A stretch of DNA of 64,000 bases, from the NCBI GenBank assembly GCA_965199165.1, contig OZ240681.1, forward strand, positions 3,224,001 to 3,288,000, written 5' to 3'. The translations under genes were made by a program, and so were the position numbers. This document shows positions 16,228 through 24,358 of this stretch, in pieces. Origin of the DNA: LMUY01 sp965199165 (GTDB lineage Bacteria > Pseudomonadota > Alphaproteobacteria > Acetobacterales > Acetobacteraceae). Within the stretch, counting starts at the first letter, position 1. Every line of letters starts with the position of its first letter. The notes under the pieces were generated by a model, which was not told where the DNA came from, did no database searches, and was given only the letters and a program-made list of their open reading frames with translations.

Positions 16228-18885
16228 ATGGTGAAGCGGGCGTTCCGGTCCTGGATGGCGGCCTTCTGCCTGGCCGCGGCGCCCGGCCTGGCGGCGGAGC
16301 CGGACAATGTGGTCCGCGCGACGCTGCCGAACGGGTTGCGCGTGGTGGTGGTGCCGGACCACCTCGCCCCCGTGGTGTCCACGGCGCTGAACTACCTCGC
16401 CGGGTCGAACGACGCGCCAGCAGGCTTCCCGGGCACGGCGCACGCGTTGGAGCACATGATGTTCCGCGGCAGCGCGGGCCTGGACCGCGACCAGCTGGCC
16501 GAGTTGGGCGCGCTGCTCGGCGGCGCCTACAACGCGAGCACCAGCGAGACCGTGACGCAGTACACCTACACCGTGGCTGCCAGCGACCTGGGCCTGGCGC
16601 TGCGCAGCGAGGCCCTGCGCATGCGGGGATTGACGCTTGCCGAGGCGGACTGGGCCAACGAGCGCGGCGCCATCGAGCAGGAGGTGTCCCGCGACCTCTC
16701 CAGCCCGTTCTACAACTACGGCTCCCAGGTGCAGGCGGTGCTGTTCGCCGGAACGCCCTACGAGCATGACGCGCTCGGCACCCGACCCTCCTTCGACCGG
16801 ACCGACACCGCCCTGCTGCGGCAGTTCTACGATCGCTGGTATGCGCCCAACAACGCCATCCTGGTCATTGCCGGCGACGTGGAGCCGGCGGCGGCGCTGG
16901 CGCAGGCGACGGCGACCTTCGCCGACATCCCGCGGCGGGACGTGCCGTCGCACCCGGAGTTCAGCCTCGCGCCGGTGCCCGCGCAGACCCTGACACTCTC
17001 CACCAATTTCCCATTCGGGCTTGTGGCGTTGGCCTATCGCATGCCGGGGCTGAAGGCGGCCGACTTCGCCGCGGCCGACGTGCTGGGTGACGTGTTGGGC
17101 AGTCAGCGGGCGGCGCTCTACGGCCTGGTCCCGACCGGGCGGGCCCTGCTGGCGCAGTTCGACTACCAGGCCAAGCCGGATGTGGGTTTCGGCGTGGCCA
17201 TCGCCGGCTTCCCCGCCGGCGAGGACCCTGCGCCGCTGTTGGCCGACATGCGGCGCGTGCTTGCCGACGCTGCGGCCAACGGCGTGTCACCGGACTTGGT
17301 CGAGGCTGCCAAGCGACAGGAACTGGCCCAACTCGCCTTTCAGGCCGACAGCATCGCCGGCCTCGCGCGGAGCTGGTCGCGTGCGCTGGCGTCGTCGGGA
17401 GTGAACTCCCCCGGCGACGTGGCCCAGGCCTACGCCGCGGTGACGGTCGCCGACGTCGACCGGCTGGCAAGGCAGCTGCTGGACCCGGCGCACGCGATCA
17501 CCGCCATCCTGTCGCCCAGCAGCACGGGCCGTCCCGTCACCACCGGCGGCTTCGGCGGAGCCGAGACGTTCAGCGCCCCACCCGACCACCCCGTGACCTT
17601 GCCGGACTGGGCCGCGACCGCCCTGGCGGCATTGCCGGCGCCTTCGCCGGTCGTCCTGCCGGAGGTGAGCGTGCTGCCGAACGGCCTGCGCCTGCTGGTG
17701 CTGCCCGAGCATGTCAGCCACACCGTGTCGGTCTACGGCACGGTGCGGACGGAGTCGGCCCTGCAGCAGCCGCCAGGGCAGGACGGGATCGCCACGCTGA
17801 TGGCGCGCCTGTTCAACGACGGGACGACGGCGCGGGATCGGCTGGCGTTCCGCAAGGCGGTCGACGACATCGGCGCGGTGGAAAGCGGCGGCACCAGCTT
17901 CTCCCTGAAGGTGCTGGCGCCGCAGTTCGAGGCTGGCATGCGACTGCTGGCCGAAAACGAGCTGCATCCCGCTTTCCCGGCCGACGGTTTCACCATCGCC
18001 CAACGTCAGCTGTCGCAGAACCTGGCGGGCATGCTCCGGTCGCCGAACTATCTGTTCTCACGCGCCGTCATCAGCTCCCTGGTTCCAGCGGGGGATCCCT
18101 TGCTGCGGCAGGCCACGCCGCAGACCGTGGCAGCGCTGCAGCCGGCCGACCTCCGTGCATACTACGACGCCACCATGCGCCCGGACCTCGCCACCATCAT
18201 GGTGGTCGGCGACGTGACGGTGGCGGAGGCGCGCCGCGTGGTCGAGGCCAGCTTCGGCGACTGGCAGGCGCACGGGACCGCGCCGGCGCTGGACCTGCCC
18301 GCCGTGCGCCCGAACCAGCCGCAGGCTACCCGTATCCAGGACCCGGGCAGCCTGCAGGACCGGGTGAGCCTTTCCGCGACCGTCGACCTGCCCGTGACCG
18401 ATCCGGAACGCTACAGCCTGGAGCTGGGCAATCTGGTCCTCGGCAGCGGCTTCTCCTCACGCCTGCTGCAGGACCTGCGGGTGAAGACGGGCTACGTCTA
18501 CAGCGCCAGCAGCACCTTCCACTGGGACCGCACGCGCGCGTGGCAGAGCGTGTCGTTCGGCGCCGACGCCGCCAACGTGGCCCGGGCCAGCGGTCTGGCG
18601 ATACGGGACGTCAAGGCTATGGGGGAAGCCCCGGTGAGCGAGGCCGAGCTGAACCGCGCCAAGGCGCAGATGCTCCGCCAACTGCCGATGCAGCGGGCCA
18701 GCGTCCCCTCGATCGCCTCGCTCTACCTTCGCCTGGTCGGCCTCGGCCTGCCCTTGGACAGCGAGGCGATCGCGGCCGAGCACTACCGCGACATCACGGC
18801 GGCACAGATCCAGCACGCCTTCGCCACCTGGGTGCACCCGGACGATTACTCCGAGGTCGTGGAAGGACCGGCGTTGCCCCGATAA
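16228..18885 (+). CDS. Two-domain M16 zinc peptidase (pitrilysin/insulinase family)
   Basis: An 885-residue exported peptidase with an N-terminal signal sequence (RSWMAAFCLAAAPGLAAEP). ATG 16228 follows a GAGGA ribosome site. The first M16 domain carries the inverted zinc motif HALEHMMF (HxxEH) and the distal metal-ligand Glu in ERGAIEQEVSRD. The second domain, from about residue 470, starts again with VLPNGLRLLVLPEH but has no HxxEH (GIATLMARLF at the equivalent place), as in the inactive partner half of M16 proteins. In many proteobacteria these halves are two adjacent genes of about 450 codons; here they are one polypeptide. It likely degrades or processes peptides in the periplasm. Confidence 0.9.
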   Translation: MVKRAFRSWMAAFCLAAAPGLAAEPDNVVRATLPNGLRVVVVPDHLAPVVSTALNYLAGSNDAPAGFPGTAHALEHMMFRGSAGLDRDQLAELGALLGGAYNASTSETVTQYTYTVAASDLGLALRSEALRMRGLTLAEADWANERGAIEQEVSRDLSSPFYNYGSQVQAVLFAGTPYEHDALGTRPSFDRTDTALLRQFYDRWYAPNNAILVIAGDVEPAAALAQATATFADIPRRDVPSHPEFSLAPVPAQTLTLSTNFPFGLVALAYRMPGLKAADFAAADVLGDVLGSQRAALYGLVPTGRALLAQFDYQAKPDVGFGVAIAGFPAGEDPAPLLADMRRVLADAAANGVSPDLVEAAKRQELAQLAFQADSIAGLARSWSRALASSGVNSPGDVAQAYAAVTVADVDRLARQLLDPAHAITAILSPSSTGRPVTTGGFGGAETFSAPPDHPVTLPDWAATALAALPAPSPVVLPEVSVLPNGLRLLVLPEHVSHTVSVYGTVRTESALQQPPGQDGIATLMARLFNDGTTARDRLAFRKAVDDIGAVESGGTSFSLKVLAPQFEAGMRLLAENELHPAFPADGFTIAQRQLSQNLAGMLRSPNYLFSRAVISSLVPAGDPLLRQATPQTVAALQPADLRAYYDATMRPDLATIMVVGDVTVAEARRVVEASFGDWQAHGTAPALDLPAVRPNQPQATRIQDPGSLQDRVSLSATVDLPVTDPERYSLELGNLVLGSGFSSRLLQDLRVKTGYVYSASSTFHWDRTRAWQSVSFGADAANVARASGLAIRDVKAMGEAPVSEAELNRAKAQMLRQLPMQRASVPSIASLYLRLVGLGLPLDSEAIAAEHYRDITAAQIQHAFATWVHPDDYSEVVEGPALPR

Positions 18886-18893
18886 GGACGCGC

Positions 18894-20630
18894 CTACGTC
18901 GCCGGCGCGATCAGCTCCTGCACGCGCTGCGTCAGCACCTCGATGGCGAACGGCTTGGTCAGGACGTGCATGCCGGGCTCCAGGTCGCCGCCGCTGAGGC
19001 TGGCATTCTCCGCATAGCCGGTGATGAACAGCACCGTCAGCCCGGGCCGCGTGGACCGGGCCGCATCGGCCACCTGGCGGCCGTTCAGCGCGCCGGGCAA
19101 CCCGACATCGGTGATCAGCAGGTCGATGCGTGCCGGCGACTGCACGACCCGGAGGCCGGCTGCGCCGTCCAACGCCTCGATCGTCTGGTAGCCCAGCTCC
19201 GTCAGCACGTCGGTCACCAGCATCCGGACGGTCGGCTCGTCGTCGACGATCAGCACGGTTTCGCCGCGCCGGGTACCGCTCGCCAGCACCGCCGGCTCGT
19301 GCCGGGAGAGCGCTCCGGCATCGCCGGAATGGCGCGGCAGATAGAGGCAGATGCTGGACCCGCGCCCCAGTTCGGAGGTGATCCTGGCCTGGCCGCCCGA
19401 TTGCCGAGCGAAGCCGTAAATCATCGAAAGCCCCAGCCCGGTGCCCTTGCCAACGGGCTTGGTGGTGAAGAAGGGGTCGAACGCGCGGGCGATCACCTCC
19501 GGCGTCATCCCGGTCCCCGTGTCGCTGACGCAGAGCGAGACGTAGTCCCCCGGCGGCACCTCCTGCGCTGCCGCCCCATCCAGGGTCCGGTTGGCGGTCT
19601 GGATGGTCAGGTGGCCGCCGTTCGGCATGGCGTCGCGCGCGTTGATGCACAGGTTGAGCAAGGCGTTCTCGAGCTGGTTCGGGTCGACCAGCGTGCTCCA
19701 CAGGTCCGCCTGCGGAGAGACACTCACCTTCACGCCCGTGCCCACGCTGTGTCGGACCATCTCCACCATGTCGGCGACGAGGCGGTTCACGTCGGTCGGC
19801 TTCGGGTCGAGCGTCTGGCGGCGCGAGAAGGCGAGCAGCCGGTGGGTAAGCGCGGCCGCGCGCTTGCAGGCCCCTTCCGCGGCAGTGATGTAGCGGGGCA
19901 GTTCCGCATACCGCTCCTGCGCGATGCGGCTGCGGAGCAGTTCCAGGCTGCCCGCGATCCCCGTAAGCAGGTTGTTGAAGTCATGCGCCAGCCCGCCCGT
20001 CAGCTGGCCGACCGCCTCCATCTTCTGGCTCTGCCGCAGCGCCTCCTCGATCGCCATGCGTTGCCCGCTCTCCATCATCAGCTTGGCATTGGCGTCCGAC
20101 AGCGCGCGCACATGCAGCTTCTGCTCGGTCAAGTCCGTCATCACGCCGCAGAGCAGCCGGATGGCCCCCTGGCTCTGCAACAGGTTAAGCGAGAGGTAGA
20201 CGGGTGTGTGGATGCCGTCCGCGCCCACCAGCGTCAGCTCCCCGCGCGTGCCGCCCCGATCCGCCCCGGCCAGCAGCGCTTCGAAGGTCGACTGGTCGTC
20301 CGGCAGGATGAACCATTGCAGGTTCTGCCCGACGATCCGCTCCTGCGGGATGCCGAGCAAGCTCGCGAGCCTGCGGTTGCCGTAGAACACCGTACCCATC
20401 CCGTCGATGGTGACGGCGCCCTCCTGGATCTGCTCGATCAGCACGCGGTAGGGGTGGTCGGCGTTCTCCAGCGTGTAGACGCGGTGCTCGGCCGCCTCGC
20501 CGCTGATGACCACGGCGTCGATGTCCCCGCGCCGGATGGCGCTCAGCGTCTCCTCGCTCTCCTCCAGCGCCGCTTCCAGTTCCTGGATCCGGCGGAGCGC
20601 CTGCTCGAGTCGTGCGTCCGGCGCGGTCAC
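18894..20630 (-). CDS. PAS hybrid histidine kinase of the kai operon
   Basis: A 578-residue soluble protein starting at GTG 20630, which overlaps the stop of the upstream kaiB copy (GTGA). The order is: an N-terminal coiled coil (ALRRIQELEAALEESEETL), a PAS domain (HPYRVLIEQIQEGAVTIDG), HisKA with His in GGLAHDFNNLLTGIAG, an ATPase domain (NLCINARDAM, DTGTGM, GTGLGLSMIYG), and a C-terminal receiver (VLIVDDEPTVRM, phosphoacceptor Asp in LLITDVGLPG, Lys in LTKPFA). No membrane segment is present. As the last gene of the kaiC-kaiB-kaiB unit it is the natural output kinase of the KaiC state, analogous to kinases linked to KaiBC in other alphaproteobacteria; this functional link is inferred from operon structure. 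Confidence 0.9.
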   Translation of the reverse strand: MTAPDARLEQALRRIQELEAALEESEETLSAIRRGDIDAVVISGEAAEHRVYTLENADHPYRVLIEQIQEGAVTIDGMGTVFYGNRRLASLLGIPQERIVGQNLQWFILPDDQSTFEALLAGADRGGTRGELTLVGADGIHTPVYLSLNLLQSQGAIRLLCGVMTDLTEQKLHVRALSDANAKLMMESGQRMAIEEALRQSQKMEAVGQLTGGLAHDFNNLLTGIAGSLELLRSRIAQERYAELPRYITAAEGACKRAAALTHRLLAFSRRQTLDPKPTDVNRLVADMVEMVRHSVGTGVKVSVSPQADLWSTLVDPNQLENALLNLCINARDAMPNGGHLTIQTANRTLDGAAAQEVPPGDYVSLCVSDTGTGMTPEVIARAFDPFFTTKPVGKGTGLGLSMIYGFARQSGGQARITSELGRGSSICLYLPRHSGDAGALSRHEPAVLASGTRRGETVLIVDDEPTVRMLVTDVLTELGYQTIEALDGAAGLRVVQSPARIDLLITDVGLPGALNGRQVADAARSTRPGLTVLFITGYAENASLSGGDLEPGMHVLTKPFAIEVLTQRVQELIAPAT

Positions 20631-20947
20631 GTGCCATCGGCCTCCGGCGCAGCCGCCAGGCCGCGCAGCACCCGGTTCTCGTCGGACAGGTCTCCGATGA
20701 TGCGGCGGACCGGCAGCGGGTGCAGCTTCACCAGCATCGGTGCGGCGACGACCTGGTCGCGCTCGGCAAGGTCCGGCTGCTGGTAGATGTCGACGATCTC
20801 GACATCCGCATTGCCGCGGAGGTGATGCTCGACGAGCTGTCGCAGCCGGGCGATGGTGCGCAGCGAGCGCGGGGTCGTGCCGGCCACGAACAGCCGCAGC
20901 CGGTAGCGGAGCGAGGCCGGGGCATCGTCGGCCTCCCGTCCTGTCAC
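20627..20947 (-). CDS. kaiB: KaiB family protein, second copy
   Basis: A 106-residue thioredoxin-like KaiB homologue starting at GTG 20947, overlapping the stop of the first kaiB copy by 4 bases. The core is YRLRLFVAGTTPRSLRT, EIVDIYQQPDLAERDQ and VRRIIGDLSDENRVLRGL, close to the cyanobacterial KaiB signature LPLPVRRIIGDLSD. The basic patch and the RIIGDLS segment used in KaiC binding are kept. It lacks the acidic C-terminal tail of cyanobacterial KaiB. KaiB proteins bind the CI ring of KaiC after fold switching. Two differing kaiB copies in tandem suggest they are not redundant. Confidence 0.9.
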   Translation of the reverse strand: MTGREADDAPASLRYRLRLFVAGTTPRSLRTIARLRQLVEHHLRGNADVEIVDIYQQPDLAERDQVVAAPMLVKLHPLPVRRIIGDLSDENRVLRGLAAAPEADGT

Positions 20948-21264
20948 GCGCTGACCGCCTTCGGGCGGATATCCAGCCCGACCAGGACCTTCTCCGTGTT
21001 CGAAAGGTCACCGATGATGCGCTTCAACGGCGCGGGCAGCCGCCGGACCAGGGTGGGAATGGCGAGGATCTGGTCGCCCGCCGCGAGCTTGGGCTGCTGC
21101 AGCAAGTCGATCACCTCGATCTCGTAGCGGCCGGCCAGGTGCTCCTCGCAGACGCGCTTGAGGTTGGCCATCGCCGCCAGGGACTTCGTGGTCTGCCCCG
21201 CCACGTAGAGCCGCAGGTGGTAGTGCCCCGGATCGGGGTCGGCCTTGTCGTCCTCGCCGCTCAT
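20944..21264 (-). CDS. kaiB: KaiB family protein, first copy
   Basis: A 106-residue KaiB homologue from ATG 21264, which overlaps the kaiC stop (ATGA). An acidic N-terminal leader (MSGEDDKADPDPG) is followed by HLRLYVAGQTTKSLAAM, EVIDLLQQPKLAAGDQILAI and LKRIIGDLSNTEKVLVGLD. The last is very close to the cyanobacterial KaiB C-terminal segment GDLSDREKVLIGLD, so this copy is the more canonical of the two. It is expected to bind KaiC in competition with or in sequence to the downstream kinase. Same transcript as kaiC, the second kaiB and the hybrid kinase. Confidence 0.92.
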   Translation of the reverse strand: MSGEDDKADPDPGHYHLRLYVAGQTTKSLAAMANLKRVCEEHLAGRYEIEVIDLLQQPKLAAGDQILAIPTLVRRLPAPLKRIIGDLSNTEKVLVGLDIRPKAVSA

Positions 21265-22949
21265 CCCGCCGCGCCCCGCCGCACGGCCATCGTCGCACGG
21301 CCTTCGTCGGCGAGGGCCGAAGTGCGGTCCTCCTCTGCCGCGAGCACGCCGACCTCCTCCTCCTCCGCCGCGAGGATGGCCTGCAACTCCTCGATCTGGC
21401 GCATGAGGGAGTGGCGCTTGCGGCCCAGTTCGCGCCTCCGCCGGGCGACCGCGTCCGCCTGCCGCCGCTCCTCCGCTTGCTCCCGTGCCGTCTGCGCGAC
21501 CCGGGCCGAGCCCGTCAGCACGCCTTGGGCGCCTATGTAGGCGTCGATGACGTGGATGCCGGTTTCCCTCATCTCGTATTCCCGGACCTGGTTCGAATGG
21601 CTCATGCCCCGCGCCTTGATGACGTAGAGCGTGCGGTTCATCTCGCCGTTCCCCTCCACCGCGACCAGCTTCACCCACGTGTCCATGAGCGAGGAAAGAC
21701 CCATGTCGCCGCCCTCCAGCGCCTCGCCATCCGTTCGCAGGCTGGTGAAGACGGCCGTGATGCCTTGGCTCTTCAGCAGGTCGATCATGCGCAGCAAGGT
21801 CGAATACACCTCCGACGCCGGGCCGCGGAACGAGGATATCGGGTCGATGACGACCACGTCCGGCTTGAAGCTGGCGATGTCGCGGTGCATGCGCGCCAGG
21901 TGCATCTCCAGGCCATACAACGTGGGACGCGCCGCCTCGAACCGCAGCAGGCCGTCGTCGCAGTGCCGCTGCAGGTCCAGGCCCGTCGAGCGGGCGTTGC
22001 GGCAAATCTGCTGGGCGCTCTCCTCGAACACGAAGAACAGGCAGCGCTCGCCGCGCCGGCAGGTCGCATCGGCGAAGAAGCCGCTGATCGTCGTCTTCCC
22101 CGTGCCGGCCACGCCGGAGATGAGGATCGTGCTGCCCCGGTAGTAGCCGCCGCGGCCGAACATCGCGTCCAGCCCGGCCACGCCACTGGATACGGTGGCT
22201 TCGGACACGCCGTGCAGCAGCCCGGCCGAGGTGATCGGCAGGACGCTGATGCCATCGTCGTCGATCAGGAAGGGGTATTCGTTGGTCCCGTGCGACGAGC
22301 CGCGATACTTGACCACGCGCAGGCGCCGCGTGCTCACCTGGTCCTGCACCCGGTTGTCCAGCAGGATGACGCAGTCCGAAACGTATTCCTCCAGCCCCTG
22401 CCGGGTGAACTGCCCGTCGCCGCGCTCGCCGGTGATCACCGCGGTCAGCCCGCGCTCCTTGATCCAGCCGAACAGCCGCCGCAGTTCGGCCCGCAGCACG
22501 GCGGTGTCGCTCAGGCCGGAGAACAGCGTCTCGATCGTGTCGAGCACGACCCGTTTGGCGCCGATCGAGTCCACCGCGAAGCCGAGGCGGACGAACAGGC
22601 CCTCCAGGTCGTACTCGCCCGACTCCTCGATCTCGCTGCGTTCCACGCGCACATGGTCAATGGCGAGCTTGCCTTGTGCGACCAGCTCGTCGAGGTCATG
22701 GCCGAGGGATGCGACGTTCTCGGCCAGGTCTTCCGCCCGCTCCTCGAAGCTCATGAACACGCCGGGTTCGCCGAATTGCGTGGCGCCGTTGATCAGGAAG
22801 GTCGCCGCGAACAGCGTCTTGCCGCTGCCCGCCGCGCCGCAGATCAGCGTTGGCCGCCCAGCCGGCAGGCCCCCCAAGGTGAGGTCGTCGAACCCGACGA
22901 TGCCGGTCGGCGCCTTGGCGAGCCCGGGGCGGGGAGGTGCAGGAGACAT
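21261..22949 (-). CDS. kaiC: KaiC family two-domain ATPase/autokinase
   Basis: A 562-residue protein from ATG 22949 (AAGGA ribosome site), with two RecA-like domains. CI has Walker A GAAGSGKT at residues 38-45 and catalytic Glu pair in MSFEERAED. CII has Walker A GVAGTGKTT near residue 277 and Glu pair in FVFEESAQQ. The CII phosphosite region reads MGLSSLMDTW, placing Ser419-Ser420 where Synechococcus KaiC has Ser431-Thr432, so phosphorylation is expected. Instead of the cyanobacterial A-loop tail for KaiA, the C-terminus carries an approximately 80-residue charged coiled coil (for example MRQIEELQAILAAEEEEVG). No kaiA is nearby. It is the first gene of a four-gene overlapping operon and divergent from an efflux operon. 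Confidence 0.95.
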   Translation of the reverse strand: MSPAPPRPGLAKAPTGIVGFDDLTLGGLPAGRPTLICGAAGSGKTLFAATFLINGATQFGEPGVFMSFEERAEDLAENVASLGHDLDELVAQGKLAIDHVRVERSEIEESGEYDLEGLFVRLGFAVDSIGAKRVVLDTIETLFSGLSDTAVLRAELRRLFGWIKERGLTAVITGERGDGQFTRQGLEEYVSDCVILLDNRVQDQVSTRRLRVVKYRGSSHGTNEYPFLIDDDGISVLPITSAGLLHGVSEATVSSGVAGLDAMFGRGGYYRGSTILISGVAGTGKTTISGFFADATCRRGERCLFFVFEESAQQICRNARSTGLDLQRHCDDGLLRFEAARPTLYGLEMHLARMHRDIASFKPDVVVIDPISSFRGPASEVYSTLLRMIDLLKSQGITAVFTSLRTDGEALEGGDMGLSSLMDTWVKLVAVEGNGEMNRTLYVIKARGMSHSNQVREYEMRETGIHVIDAYIGAQGVLTGSARVAQTAREQAEERRQADAVARRRRELGRKRHSLMRQIEELQAILAAEEEEVGVLAAEEDRTSALADEGRATMAVRRGAAG

Positions 22950-22977
22950 GCGGTCCTTGTCTTCTTTGGGGGCGTGG

Positions 22978-22990
22978 CTGCGGACCGCAG
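22978..22990. promoter_or_regulatory. 13-bp palindrome between kaiC and efflux genes
   Basis: CTGCGG-A-CCGCAG is a perfect inverted repeat with a single-base spacer, located 29 bases upstream of the kaiC start in the 202-bp divergent region. The position suits an operator overlapping the 5' end of the kaiC transcript. It is the only perfect 6-bp-arm dyad I noticed in that region. No regulator gene is adjacent, so function is inferred from symmetry and location. Confidence 0.3.
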
Positions 22991-23151
22991 TGAGGTGCCC
23001 TGTGCGAGGTGCGGGGCGGGCCGGGTTCGCACGCTTGGTACGCCACATCGCGCAGCCTTTGCAACCAACGGCAAGACGCGCCGCCGGGCTGATCGACAGC
23101 CACACCGCGGCTCCCCTAGGATGGGGCGTCGTAAGGGGAGAGCGAACGTCC

Positions 23152-24354
23152 ATGCGCGCCGCGCTGAGCGTCACGCTGGTTCTGGCCTTGGGGATCGGCG
23201 CGGCCATCTGGTGGGGCGCCGTGCCGATCGACGTGCCTGCCTGGCGCGCCGCCGCCCTGTCGATCGTGGCCCCGCCGCCGCCCGTCCACGCGGCGGTGGC
23301 GCCGGTGCCCGTCACCGTCGCCGCCGCGCAGGCCGGGGAGGTGCCGATCTACCTGTCCGGCATCGGCACGGTGCAGGCCTACAACACCGTCGCGGTAAAG
23401 AGCCGGGTCGACGGCGAGATCAAGCAGGTCCTGTTCACCGAGGGGCAGGACGTGCAGGTGGGCGACGCCCTGGTGCAGATCGATCCGCGGCCCTACCAGG
23501 CGCTGCTGGCGCAGGCGCAGGCGATGCGCGTCAAGGACCAGGCCACGCTCGACGGCGCGCTGCTGGACCAGACGCGCTATGCCAACCTGGCGCAGAAGGA
23601 TTTCGCCAGCCGCCAGCAGGTGGACCAGCAGCGGGCCACGGTCGACGCGACCCGGGCGCAGATCGCCAACGACGAGGCGCAGATTTCCTACGCGCAGACC
23701 CAGCTCGGCTTCACCACCATCCGCTCGCCGATCCCGGGGCGCGTCGGCATCCGGCAGGTGGACGTGGGCAACTTCATACACGCCAGCGACACCGGCGCGC
23801 TGGTGACGGTGACGCAGCTGCGGCCGATCTCCGTGGTGTTCACCTTGCCCGCGGGTGCGGTGGCACAGGCGCACCTGACGCCGGGCGAGGTGAAGATCCC
23901 CGTGGCGGCCTACGCGGCGGACGACGCGACCCTGCTGGACCGCGGCACGGTGGAGCTGGTGGACAACACCGTCGACGCCAGCACGGGCACCATCAAGCTG
24001 AAGGCAAGCTTCCCGAACGAGGCGATCCATTTGTGGCCGGGCAACTTCGTCAACGGCAAGCTCGTGGTGGAGACGCGGCATGACGCGGTCACCGTCCCAG
24101 CCTCCGCCCTGCGCCATGGGCCGCGCGGCGATTTCGTCTGGATCGTCCGCCCGGACGACACGGTGGTGAGCAAGGGGGTGACGGCCGGCCAGGTCGACGG
24201 CGGCCGCGTGCTGGTCGAACGGGGGCTGGAGCGGGGCGCCCGCGTCGTCACCGAGGGGCATTTCCGCCTGGACGAGAACACCAAGGTGGAGATCGCCCGC
24301 GACGAGAGCGCGCCGCGCCCGGCTGCGGCGACCAGGCCACCCAAGCCCGGCTGA
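23152..24354 (+). CDS. RND efflux periplasmic adaptor (MdtA-like)
   Basis: A 400-residue membrane fusion protein with an N-terminal anchor (LSVTLVLALGIGAAIWWGA), a lipoyl/barrel-sandwich region (SRVDGEIKQVLFTEGQDVQV), a helical hairpin (AQAQAMRVKDQATLDGALLD), the closing lipoyl half (LGFTTIRSPIPGRVGIRQVD) and a beta-barrel/membrane-proximal C-terminus. MdtA-type adaptors bridge an inner-membrane RND pump to an outer-membrane channel. ATG 23152 follows AAGGGGAG. It is the first of three genes; the first pump gene starts 4 bases after its stop. Divergent from kaiC. Confidence 0.92.
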   Translation: MRAALSVTLVLALGIGAAIWWGAVPIDVPAWRAAALSIVAPPPPVHAAVAPVPVTVAAAQAGEVPIYLSGIGTVQAYNTVAVKSRVDGEIKQVLFTEGQDVQVGDALVQIDPRPYQALLAQAQAMRVKDQATLDGALLDQTRYANLAQKDFASRQQVDQQRATVDATRAQIANDEAQISYAQTQLGFTTIRSPIPGRVGIRQVDVGNFIHASDTGALVTVTQLRPISVVFTLPAGAVAQAHLTPGEVKIPVAAYAADDATLLDRGTVELVDNTVDASTGTIKLKASFPNEAIHLWPGNFVNGKLVVETRHDAVTVPASALRHGPRGDFVWIVRPDDTVVSKGVTAGQVDGGRVLVERGLERGARVVTEGHFRLDENTKVEIARDESAPRPAAATRPPKPG

Positions 24355-24358
24355 GACC

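Noticed and set aside
18540..20786. Plus-strand 748-codon frame across the end of the peptidase gene and the kai kinase
   Set aside because: It is antisense to conserved HisKA/HATPase/REC coding sequence and has no recognisable domain.
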